From Candidatus Magasanikiibacteriota bacterium (GTDB lineage Bacteria; Patescibacteriota; Patescibacteriia; Magasanikbacterales; GWA2-37-8), in contig JAPLWP010000016.1 of the NCBI GenBank assembly GCA_026396535.1, positions 1-11,231 on the forward strand: a stretch of 11,231 nt of DNA. The letters are read 5' to 3'. The notes beneath the pieces are model-generated. The model saw only the letters and a program-made list of their open reading frames with translations, did no database searches and was not told where the DNA came from. The translations under genes and the position numbers were made by a program. Positions 1 to 5,685 of the stretch are shown in pieces; position 1 is the stretch's first letter; each line of letters starts with the position of its first letter.

Positions 1-4
1 TTTT

Positions 5-493
5 TTGATTTTTATAAATCTTGCCTGGCACCTTATCGTGCACCCACCATTTAATCTTATAAATATTACTTTGGCTTTGTTGTTGTGGGTAATAGTTTCC
101 AATCCACGAGGCAATTATTGGCCTTATATTTTATATGTGGCTTTTGTAAATGAGCTATTTGAAAAAACTTCTTTTGGTATTACGGCACTACCTCTTATTT
201 TTACTTTGCTTTTTGTGCACTGGCTGCTGTTGAATATTTTTACCAACCGCTCTTTGATTACAGTGTTTCTAAGTGGCTTTTGCGCTCTTATATTATATCG
301 TTTACTTTTTATCGGATCTGATTTTTTATTTTATTCCGCCGCCGACCAATCTACTTTTAACGCGCCCCAATTAAAATTATTTCTGACTGAAGCCACACTC
401 ACCGCTAGCGTACTCGGGGTGGGCTATTTAATTTCCGCTTTCTTTATCAAACGTCTGCATCCAGAATATATAAATCGTGGCCATATTCTATGA
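5..493 (+). CDS. mreD: MreD-like rod-shape membrane protein (5' end uncertain, possibly partial)
   Basis: Very hydrophobic 162-residue protein with about five predicted membrane helices (roughly residues 17-33, 38-52, 58-79, 83-105 and 130-149) and a short basic C-terminus. Size and topology fit MreD, the integral membrane component of the MreBCD elongation machinery. The main support is position: it overlaps the PBP2 gene by 4 nt (ATGA at 490-493), the usual mreD-mrdA order. Sequence motifs in MreD are weak, so the name rests mostly on context. The first possible start is the TTG at 5, but the reading frame is open to the window edge, so the true start may lie upstream and a few residues may be missing. 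mreB and mreC would be expected just outside the window. Another small polytopic protein cannot be excluded. Confidence 0.7.
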   Translation: MIFINLAWHLIVHPPFNLINITLALLLWVIVSNPRGNYWPYILYVAFVNELFEKTSFGITALPLIFTLLFVHWLLLNIFTNRSLITVFLSGFCALILYRLLFIGSDFLFYSAADQSTFNAPQLKLFLTEATLTASVLGVGYLISAFFIKRLHPEYINRGHIL

Positions 494-2472
494 GTAAAGA
501 TTTTTTTGAAATTCAGGATCTGGGCGAACACCATCAAAATCTAAATGGTAAGTTTAGTCATAGCTGGGTAGAAGATAATTTTCATTTAGAAAAAGAAACT
601 GGCCGTCACACCACTACCACAAGTGGCACTCGTAAATATCTAGGGAAAAGCATACCGGACAAATTTATATTTTGGTTTGGGATTATTTTAATTTTGGGTA
701 TTTCTACGATTTTTCTAAAAAGTTTTTATACCCAGGTAGTGAAGGGAAGTTATTTTTATAGTCTAGCCGAAAATAATCGCGTCCGTATTCGACCAATACC
801 AGCCGAACGTGGAATTATTTTCGATCGCTTTGGTAAACAATTGGTCCAAAATATTCCAGATTTTTCTTTATCTATTATTCCTCAGGATCTGCCGTCTGAC
901 CAAAATAAACGCCAAGAAATCATTGCGCGCCTGGCTGATATTTCTGGACTCACTACCGACTACATCAAAAATTTATTACAAAAATATAAAAATTACAGCT
1001 ACGATTCTTTGGTGCTCAAAGAAAATTTGGACTATGACACTTCTTTAAAAATATATATTGAGAGCGCTCAAATGCCAGGCGTGCTTATTAGCGGCGGCAA
1101 TAAACGTTTTTATATTTATTCTCAAGATGATAATTCGCCTAGCTCCACTCTGAGCCTATCTCATGTCATGGGATATTTATCCAAACTAAATGACGACGAG
1201 CTGGAAGAAAAACGCTCTCAAGGATATCTGCTTTCGGATAATATTGGTAAAACCGGTGTAGAAAAAACTTACGAAACAGAGTTGCGTGGCATATATGGTC
1301 GCAAGAAAATTGAAGTAAACGCCGCCGGACAAGAACAAAATATCGTAGCCGAAGAGCCGCCGACCCCTGGAAAAAATTTATATCTCACCATCGACGCCGA
1401 AGCTCAAAATAAAATGGAGGCTCTGATTAAAGCATTTGTAGACACTCACGGGCCTCACAGAATTTCCGGTATTGCAATGGATCCACGCAATGGGGAAGTG
1501 ATAGCAATGGTAAGTTGGCCCAGCTTTAATAATAATTTATTTTCTGGTGGAATCTCCCAAGATAACTATAATAAATATTTGACCGACACCAACCATCCTT
1601 TGTTTAACCGTGCGATTGGTGGTAATACTCCTTCAGGCTCCATAGTAAAACCGGTCATGGCCGCGGCTGCCCTGGAAGAAAAAATTGTAGACGCTCATAC
1701 TACCGTGCTTAGCAATGGCGGTATCCATGTTGGAAAATGGTATTTCAAAGATTGGAAAGCGGGCGGACACGGTACGACCAATGTGACTTGGGCTTTGGCT
1801 TGGTCGGTAAATACTTTCTTTTATTATATCGGTGGTGGTTTCCAAAATTTTAAAGGGCTGGGACTGGATAAAATGCTTGAGTACATGCATAAATTTAATC
1901 TTGGTGCTAAAACCGGCATAGATTTACCAGGTGAAACTACCGGCTTTCTCCCAACCCGCGAATGGAAACAAGCTACTCGCGGTGAACAATGGTATGTGGG
2001 TGATACTTATAATCTTTCTATTGGACAAGGTGATCTATTAGTCACCCCGCTGCAAGCTTCGGTATGGACATCAGCTGTAGCCAACAATGGCACCATAGTG
2101 CGACCACATGTAGGATTGCAAATTTCTGACACCAATAAAAATATTCAAAAATTAGATTTTCCTCCCACCAAAACCAATATCGTATCGGCTGATACTCTAG
2201 CCATAGTACGTGACGGTATGCGTGCCTGTGTGCTCGTAGGCAGCTGTAAATTACTCCAAACATTACCATTTAGCTCAGCAGGCAAAACCGGTACCGCCCA
2301 GTGGAGTAGCAAAGAGCCGGAACATGCTTGGTTCACGGCTTTTGCTCCTTATGAAAATCCGCAGATCGAAGTGACTATCCTGATTGAGGCCGGCGGGCAA
2401 GGCTCTACGGTCAGTATGCCGATAGCGCGCGACTTTTTGAGCTGGTGGGGAAAAAAATATTTGACACACTAA
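490..2472 (+). CDS. mrdA: Penicillin-binding protein 2, peptidoglycan D,D-transpeptidase
   Basis: 660-residue class B penicillin-binding protein that cross-links peptidoglycan during lateral wall elongation. A cytoplasmic N-terminus of about 57 residues precedes a single membrane anchor (about 59-77). The dimerisation/pedestal domain follows, with the RPIPAERGIIFDR motif at 101-113. The transpeptidase domain has all three active-site motifs: SIVK at 384-387 (nucleophile Ser384), SVN at 439-441 and KTGT at 599-602. Length is typical of PBP2. The hydrophilic, His/Thr-rich N-terminal tail (1-57) is longer than the few residues of enterobacterial PBP2. The ATG at 490 overlaps the mreD stop, implying translational coupling; no clear Shine-Dalgarno is visible. 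rodA, often next in such operons, is absent and greA follows instead, so the partner SEDS glycosyltransferase must be elsewhere. The final codons overlap the -35 box of the greA promoter. Confidence 0.95.
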   Translation: MSKDFFEIQDLGEHHQNLNGKFSHSWVEDNFHLEKETGRHTTTTSGTRKYLGKSIPDKFIFWFGIILILGISTIFLKSFYTQVVKGSYFYSLAENNRVRIRPIPAERGIIFDRFGKQLVQNIPDFSLSIIPQDLPSDQNKRQEIIARLADISGLTTDYIKNLLQKYKNYSYDSLVLKENLDYDTSLKIYIESAQMPGVLISGGNKRFYIYSQDDNSPSSTLSLSHVMGYLSKLNDDELEEKRSQGYLLSDNIGKTGVEKTYETELRGIYGRKKIEVNAAGQEQNIVAEEPPTPGKNLYLTIDAEAQNKMEALIKAFVDTHGPHRISGIAMDPRNGEVIAMVSWPSFNNNLFSGGISQDNYNKYLTDTNHPLFNRAIGGNTPSGSIVKPVMAAAALEEKIVDAHTTVLSNGGIHVGKWYFKDWKAGGHGTTNVTWALAWSVNTFFYYIGGGFQNFKGLGLDKMLEYMHKFNLGAKTGIDLPGETTGFLPTREWKQATRGEQWYVGDTYNLSIGQGDLLVTPLQASVWTSAVANNGTIVRPHVGLQISDTNKNIQKLDFPPTKTNIVSADTLAIVRDGMRACVLVGSCKLLQTLPFSSAGKTGTAQWSSKEPEHAWFTAFAPYENPQIEVTILIEAGGQGSTVSMPIARDFLSWWGKKYLTH

Positions 2473-2489
2473 AACTCGTCTGATATTAT
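2461..2489 (+). promoter_or_regulatory. Predicted sigma70-type promoter for greA
   Basis: A perfect -35 TTGACA at 2461-2466 is separated by 17 bp from TATTAT at 2484-2489, with an extended -10 TGA at 2481-2483. Transcription would start near 2496, about 41 nt before the greA ATG. The -35 lies inside the last codons of mrdA. An inverted repeat (AAACTCG at 2472-2478, CGAGTTT at 2510-2516) brackets the -10 and could be an operator, but this is speculative. Confidence 0.75.
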
Positions 2490-2536
2490 TAAGAGCATGA
2501 AACTCTTTGCGAGTTTATTTTATTTCTATAATCACT

Positions 2537-3001
2537 ATGGACAACAATTCTCAGTACCTAACGAAAGAAAGTTTACAAAATCTCACCACTGAACTGGAAA
2601 CTTTGCGCAACAAAACCATTCCTGATATTGCTAGAAGAATCGACGAAGCCAAACAACAAGGCGACCTTTCAGAAAATGCGGAATATCATCAAGCGCGCGA
2701 AGATATGAGCTGGACTCAAAGCCGTGTTCAGGAATTGGATCAATTGATTCAAAACGCTCAAATCATCGAGAAAAGCGCCAACCACGACACTGTGAGTATT
2801 GGATCTACCGTGACTGTAAAAATAAACGGCAAAACTAAGGACTATACCATTGTTGGACCACAAGAAATTGATCCATCCAAAGGATATATTTCTAACGAAT
2901 CTCCGCTAGGACAGGCATTTCTCAAACATAAAGTAAAAGATAAAATAGAAGTAACTACTCCGGCTGGAAAAAATGTTTACGAAATCAGTTCGATAAAATA
3001 A
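2537..3001 (+). CDS. greA: Transcription elongation factor GreA
   Basis: 154-residue GreA, the secondary-channel factor that stimulates transcript cleavage by backtracked RNA polymerase. The N-terminal coiled coil (about 8-78) carries the tip motif GDLSENAEYHQARE (42-55), with the acidic residues Asp43 and Glu46 that coordinate the catalytic Mg2+. The C-terminal FKBP-like domain (about 84-154) has the family motif ISNESPLGQAFL (118-129). Length is close to the usual 158. I start at ATG 2537. An in-frame TTG at 2507 would add ten residues with no family counterpart, and the ATG start reproduces the normal GreA N-terminus. No Shine-Dalgarno precedes it. It has its own promoter and terminator, so it appears to be monocistronic between the cell-wall and lysS units. 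Confidence 0.96.
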   Translation: MDNNSQYLTKESLQNLTTELETLRNKTIPDIARRIDEAKQQGDLSENAEYHQAREDMSWTQSRVQELDQLIQNAQIIEKSANHDTVSIGSTVTVKINGKTKDYTIVGPQEIDPSKGYISNESPLGQAFLKHKVKDKIEVTTPAGKNVYEISSIK

Positions 3002-3006
3002 AATTA

Positions 3007-3038
3007 AAAAAATATCCCAGATTAATGGGATATTTTTT
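3007..3038 (+). terminator. Intrinsic terminator after greA
   Basis: Arms at 3007-3018 and 3027-3038 form a perfect 12-bp stem (core ATATCCC/GGGATAT) with an 8-nt loop. The 3' arm ends in six Ts. It begins 6 nt after the greA stop. Because the A-tract is symmetrical it may also work on the opposite strand and stop minus-strand transcription coming out of the islet. Confidence 0.9.
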
Positions 3039-3055
3039 ATTTATTATGTCTTTGC

Positions 3056-3114
3056 ATGACTGTCCTCGCTGTAATTACAATTTTTTATAATCACAGCGAG
3101 TGATGGACAGTCAT
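3056..3114. repeat. Long imperfect hairpin at left edge of the GC-rich islet
   Basis: Arms pair as 10 bp (ATGACTGTCC 3056-3065 with GGACAGTCAT 3105-3114), a 5-nt bulge on the right arm (3100-3104), 7 bp (TCGCTGT with ACAGCGA), a mismatch, 4 bp, a mismatch and 2 bp, closing on a TTTT loop: 23 pairs in all. On the plus strand it is followed by TTTCTT and could act as a weak second terminator. It could also be the folded end of an inserted element. No second copy is visible in this window. Confidence 0.7.
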
Positions 3115-3128
3115 TTTCTTCACACCCC

Positions 3129-3167
3129 GTCGTCGGCCTGTTCGCTTGCGCTACTTGGGCCGACGAC
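3129..3167. repeat. Perfect 10-bp GC hairpin downstream of the minus-strand gene
   Basis: GTCGTCGGCC (3129-3138) and GGCCGACGAC (3158-3167) form a perfect 10-bp stem with a 19-nt loop. It starts 19 nt past the stop of the minus-strand gene, where a terminator or mRNA 3'-end stabiliser would be expected. No T-run follows on the minus strand (next bases are GGGGTGTG), so it is not a textbook intrinsic terminator. Confidence 0.6.
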
Positions 3168-3186
3168 AAACTTGCCTTGAGATCTG

Positions 3187-3522
3187 TCAGGCCACGACAC
3201 GAAAGGCCACGAACAGCGCAAAAGCGCCGACGCCACAGCAAAAGGCCAGATGCACCTTGGTCAGCCGCGGCTGATAGACCTCCGACAACTCGCCGAGCTT
3301 CTGGGAATAGCGCTCCATCTGCAGCTGGCTCAGGAAAGCAATGGCCTGAAAAGTGACGTGCACCAACAAAACCAACGACGCCACACAAATCTTGTTGGTC
3401 GTGGGCGCACCGAAAACCTCTTTGAGGATCACAGACGCGAACGCGCCCAGACTCACAGAGGCGAGGGACATCAAGACCCTCTGGTAGAAAGGAGTAACAT
3501 CCGGAAGCTGGATGGCAAACAT
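3187..3522 (-). CDS. Small three-helix membrane protein of unknown function
   Basis: I do not recognise this 111-residue protein. It has three probable membrane helices, at about residues 15-33, 44-64 and 90-110. A hydrophilic Gln/Glu/Lys-rich stretch (about 65-88) lies between the last two, and there is a Cys pair (Cys95-Cys96) in the third. No cleavable signal peptide or catalytic motif is evident. Coding status is supported by codon use. Only one codon ends in A and roughly three quarters end in G or C, unlike every neighbour. A GAGG Shine-Dalgarno (plus-strand 3528-3531) lies 5 nt before the ATG at 3522. An in-frame GTG at 3582 would extend it by 20 residues across a poly-C tract, but the ATG has the ribosome site and is preferred. 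It is the only minus-strand gene and the only one with clear GC-rich codon bias, suggesting transfer from a high-GC donor. Possible roles include a small phage-, plasmid- or toxin-type membrane protein, but nothing in the sequence decides this. Confidence 0.6.
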   Translation of the reverse strand: MFAIQLPDVTPFYQRVLMSLASVSLGAFASVILKEVFGAPTTNKICVASLVLLVHVTFQAIAFLSQLQMERYSQKLGELSEVYQPRLTKVHLAFCCGVGAFALFVAFRVVA

Positions 3523-3553
3523 GGTCACCTCAAAAGCGGCCGGGCCGCAGAGC

Positions 3554-3562
3554 GGGGGGGGG
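3554..3562. repeat. G9 homopolymer (C9 on the coding strand) upstream of the membrane-protein gene
   Basis: Nine consecutive Gs on the plus strand, 31 nt upstream of the minus-strand ATG. On the coding strand it is a C9 run in the leader or, if the upstream GTG were used, in the coding frame (Pro codons). Tracts like this can vary by slipped-strand pairing and are also prone to sequencing and assembly error. No other G or C run of this length is present in the window. Confidence 0.75.
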
Positions 3563-3583
3563 TATGAAATTGTCAAAGACACA

Positions 3584-3637
3584 CCGAAGACGGACTGCTT
3601 CGGAAGAAAAAAGCCTTATTTAAAGCTTTTTTCTCCC
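3584..3637. other. Paired stem-loops in the predicted leader of the minus-strand gene
   Basis: Two adjacent hairpins. CCGAAG (3584-3589) pairs with CTTCGG (3598-3603). AGAAAAAAGC (3605-3614) pairs perfectly with GCTTTTTTCT (3625-3634). In minus-strand RNA the second stem extends to 13 bp (3602-3614 with 3625-3637, one G-U pair) and then competes with the first for 3602-3603. The T6 run lies inside the stem arm rather than after it, so termination is possible but not canonical in either direction. If transcription starts at the divergent promoter at 3667-3694, both lie in the roughly 138-nt leader of the membrane-protein mRNA and could control read-through or translation. Confidence 0.5.
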
Positions 3638-3666
3638 AAAGCCGACCTTGTTTTAGTCGACAAGTG

Positions 3667-3694
3667 ATTGTATCATAAAATGCCAACTTGTCAA
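3667..3694 (-). promoter_or_regulatory. Predicted minus-strand promoter reading into the islet
   Basis: On the minus strand a perfect TTGACA (plus 3689-3694) is followed after 16 bp by TACAAT (plus 3667-3672), with an extended -10 TGA immediately upstream (3673-3675). Start would be near 3660. It diverges from the lysS promoter, with about 46 bp between the two -35 boxes. A 7-bp inverted repeat, GACAAGT (3659-3665) and ACTTGTC (3686-3692), spans the -10 and overlaps the -35, which could be an operator. Confidence 0.55.
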
Positions 3695-3740
3695 TATAAA
3701 ACCACAAATTATTACAAACCAAACTAGAGCCACTTTTTCT

Positions 3741-3769
3741 TTGACTTTTTAGCCGAAAACAGGTATAAT
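3741..3769 (+). promoter_or_regulatory. Predicted sigma70-type promoter for the lysS-ftsQ unit
   Basis: TTGACT (3741-3746), a 17-bp spacer and a perfect TATAAT (3764-3769). Start would be near 3776, about 17 nt before the lysS ATG at 3793. There is no room for a T-box or other leader riboswitch. No convincing internal promoter or terminator is seen downstream, so this is the likely promoter for the whole 7.4-kb gene run. Confidence 0.8.
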
Positions 3770-3792
3770 CATTGCGTATTATAATATTTTCT

Positions 3793-5289
3793 ATGATCGA
3801 AGAAATTGAAGAATATCAGACCCGTTTGGGACGTTTAAATACCCTCAAAGAAGCGGGGATAGATGCTTATCCAGCCCAGAGTGAAAAAGGGGCTAATTTA
3901 GCTGATGCCAAAAATTTACCGGTTGATTCTGCGGTGACTTCTTCTGGTCGCTTGGTGGCGATGCGTGATATGGGGAAATTATGTTTTGCTCATCTCAAAG
4001 ATGCATCGGGAAAAATGCAACTCGCGGTATCTGAAAAAGAATTAGGCAAAGACAGATATAAATTTTTTGTAAAAAACTTTGATCTCGGAGATTTTATTTG
4101 GGTTTCCGGAAATATTTTTGTTACTCATGCGGGTGAAACTTCTATTTTAGTAAAAGATTTTAAAATTTTATCAAAAGCACTTTTACCTTTACCAGAAAAA
4201 TTCCACGGGCTTACTGATATTGAAATCCGTTATCGCAAACGTTATTTAGATTTGCTTGGCAACGAACAATCCATGGAGATTGCCAAGATCCGCTCCAATG
4301 TGGTGCGTGAATTAAGAAATTATTTTGATGCCAAAGGTTTTTACGAAGTAGAAACACCGGTATTACAAACTTTATACGGCGGTGCGTTGGCCAAGCCATT
4401 TGAAACTCACCACAATGCTTTGGATATTCCATTATATTTGCGTATTGCTCCGGAATTATATTTGAAAAGACTAATTGTTGGTGGTTTTGAAAAAGTTTAT
4501 GAGATCGCGAAATGTTTCCGCAATGAAGGAATAGACAATAATCATAATCCTGAATTTACCCAGATTGAATTTTACTGGGCTTACGCTGATTACACTATGC
4601 TGATGGATATGGTGGAAGATTATTTACCACGCCTAATCAAAGCCGCTGGCAAAGAATTGAAATTAAATATTGGGGGACAAGAAGTGGATTTCACTGGTCC
4701 ATACCCACGCGTTTCAATGCGTGATTTGATTAAACAATACGCCAAGATTGATATCGAAGATTATCCAACTGACGAAGCGATGTACAAAAAAGCAATTGAA
4801 CTGAAAGTGGAAGATATCAAACCTGGTACTGGTCGCGGTAAATTGATTGATGAAATTTATAAAGTTTACGCTCGTCCATATATCGTGAATCCAATTTTCA
4901 TGATTGATCACCCAGTAGAGCTTTCACCATTGGCCAAGAAAAAAGTTGATGACCCACGCTATGTAGAAAGGTTCCAATTGCTCTGTGTTGGTGGCAATGA
5001 ATTATGCAATGCATTCTCTGAGCTCAATGATCCACTTGATCAAGAAGAACGTTTCAAAGAACAAACTCGTTTGGAAGCAGCGGGCGATGATGAAAGCATG
5101 CCATACGACGAAGACTTTGTAATTGCTCTCAAACATGGCATGCCGCCAACTGGTGGTCTTGGCATGGGAATTGATCGCTTGATTAAATTACTTGTTGATG
5201 CAGACAATCTCAAAGAAGTAATTTTGTTCCCAACCATGAGACCAGAAGGTGGAAAAGAAAAAGTTGAAACGGAAAAAACAAAAAAATAA
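3793..5289 (+). CDS. lysS: Lysyl-tRNA synthetase, class II
   Basis: 498-residue class IIb synthetase that activates lysine with ATP and charges tRNA-Lys. The N-terminal OB-fold anticodon-binding domain spans about 45-133. The catalytic core has motif 1 ending in ETP (187-189), motif 2 with FRNEG (242-246) followed by NHNPEFTQIEFYWAYADY, and motif 3 GLGMGIDRL (455-463). The GGALAKPFETHHNALD segment (196-211) is typical of LysRS. Length matches bacterial LysS (about 500). I chose ATG 3793. An in-frame TTG at 3772 lies upstream of the predicted transcription start and adds only seven residues without family support. It is the first gene of the long plus-strand run and is followed after 2 nt by the nucleotidyltransferase. 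The Lys-rich C-terminal tail (Lys/Glu from about 487) is extra. Confidence 0.97.
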   Translation: MIEEIEEYQTRLGRLNTLKEAGIDAYPAQSEKGANLADAKNLPVDSAVTSSGRLVAMRDMGKLCFAHLKDASGKMQLAVSEKELGKDRYKFFVKNFDLGDFIWVSGNIFVTHAGETSILVKDFKILSKALLPLPEKFHGLTDIEIRYRKRYLDLLGNEQSMEIAKIRSNVVRELRNYFDAKGFYEVETPVLQTLYGGALAKPFETHHNALDIPLYLRIAPELYLKRLIVGGFEKVYEIAKCFRNEGIDNNHNPEFTQIEFYWAYADYTMLMDMVEDYLPRLIKAAGKELKLNIGGQEVDFTGPYPRVSMRDLIKQYAKIDIEDYPTDEAMYKKAIELKVEDIKPGTGRGKLIDEIYKVYARPYIVNPIFMIDHPVELSPLAKKKVDDPRYVERFQLLCVGGNELCNAFSELNDPLDQEERFKEQTRLEAAGDDESMPYDEDFVIALKHGMPPTGGLGMGIDRLIKLLVDADNLKEVILFPTMRPEGGKEKVETEKTKK

Positions 5290-5291
5290 GT

Positions 5292-5684
5292 ATGACGAAG
5301 GTAATGGTATTTGGCACATTTGATATTTTACATCCTGGACATTTGTTTCTCCTCAACGAGGCAAAGAAAATAGGGGACAGTCTCACGGTAATCATCGCTC
5401 GTGATCGTACTGTACAGACAGTAAAAAATATCACTAGCCAAAACGATGAACAGACCAGACTAAAAAATCTCCAAGACCTAAATATTGCTGACAAAGTAAT
5501 GCTAGGAAATCCAGGAGACAAGTATGAAGTAATAAGAAATGAAAATCCAGATGTGATTGCTCTAGGATATGACCAAACCGCTTTTACCGAAGATTTGCAA
5601 AAAAAATTTCCTAATATAAAAATAGTTCGCTTAAATCCATACAAAGAAGATATTTATAAAAGTTCAAAATTTAGAGATAAATAA
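5292..5684 (+). CDS. HxGH-family nucleotidyltransferase (cytidylyltransferase-like; FAD synthase or TagD-type)
   Basis: 130-residue Rossmann-type nucleotidyltransferase. The N-terminal GTFDILHPGH (8-17) contains the HxGH ATP/CTP-binding motif at 14-17. ARDRTV (36-41) and LGYDQ (91-95) are also typical, and the C-terminal KSSKFR (123-128) takes the place of the family's SSTxI-like loop. The family transfers AMP or CMP to phosphorylated substrates: glycerol-3-phosphate (TagD), FMN (archaeal RibL-type FAD synthase) or phosphosugars. The LGYDQ motif and small size recall RibL-like FAD synthases, but substrate cannot be assigned from this sequence. It starts 2 nt after lysS and ends 1 nt before the next gene, so it is translationally linked to both. 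No Shine-Dalgarno is visible. Confidence 0.85.
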   Translation: MTKVMVFGTFDILHPGHLFLLNEAKKIGDSLTVIIARDRTVQTVKNITSQNDEQTRLKNLQDLNIADKVMLGNPGDKYEVIRNENPDVIALGYDQTAFTEDLQKKFPNIKIVRLNPYKEDIYKSSKFRDK

Positions 5685-5685
5685 A

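Larger units (their letters stand above)
3115..3603. other. GC-rich compositional islet between greA and lysS
   Basis: This stretch departs abruptly from its surroundings. A hand count of 3181-3300 gives about 60% G+C, against about 40% at 5401-5460, a typical gene in the window. It sits between the greA terminator and the lysS promoter, so it interrupts no transcription unit. It contains one convincing minus-strand gene (3187-3522), a GC hairpin (3129-3167) and a G9 run. The simplest reading is horizontally acquired DNA in a neutral site. A chimeric assembly join is the main alternative and cannot be excluded from sequence alone. Confidence 0.7.

Noticed and set aside
2497..2592. 31-codon upstream open frame starting at ATG 2497, beside the predicted greA transcription start and overlapping the greA start out of frame
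   Set aside because: It could be a leaderless regulatory peptide, but no ribosome site or conservation can be shown, and short frames of this size are common by chance.
3056..3167. Integron attC-like site next to a single-gene cassette
   Set aside because: The hairpins lack the GTTRRRY/RYYYAAC core pair, the bulge pattern is not that of attC, and no integrase is present.
3044..3388. 114-codon minus-strand open frame overlapping the membrane-protein gene in another frame
   Set aside because: Composition is irregular, it runs across both hairpins into AT-rich DNA, and it lacks the consistent codon bias of the 3187-3522 frame.
3250..3567. 105-codon plus-strand open frame opposite the membrane-protein gene
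   Set aside because: It reads as a low-complexity His/Arg/Gln/Glu-rich product, has no ribosome site, and is antisense to the better-supported minus-strand frame; long shadow frames are expected in GC-rich DNA.
3601..3792. T-box or lysine riboswitch ahead of lysS
   Set aside because: The predicted lysS promoter leaves a leader of only about 17 nt, too short for either, and no T-box sequence is seen.
3772..3792. TTG 3772 as the lysS start
   Set aside because: It lies upstream of the predicted transcription start near 3776 and adds seven residues without counterpart in LysRS.
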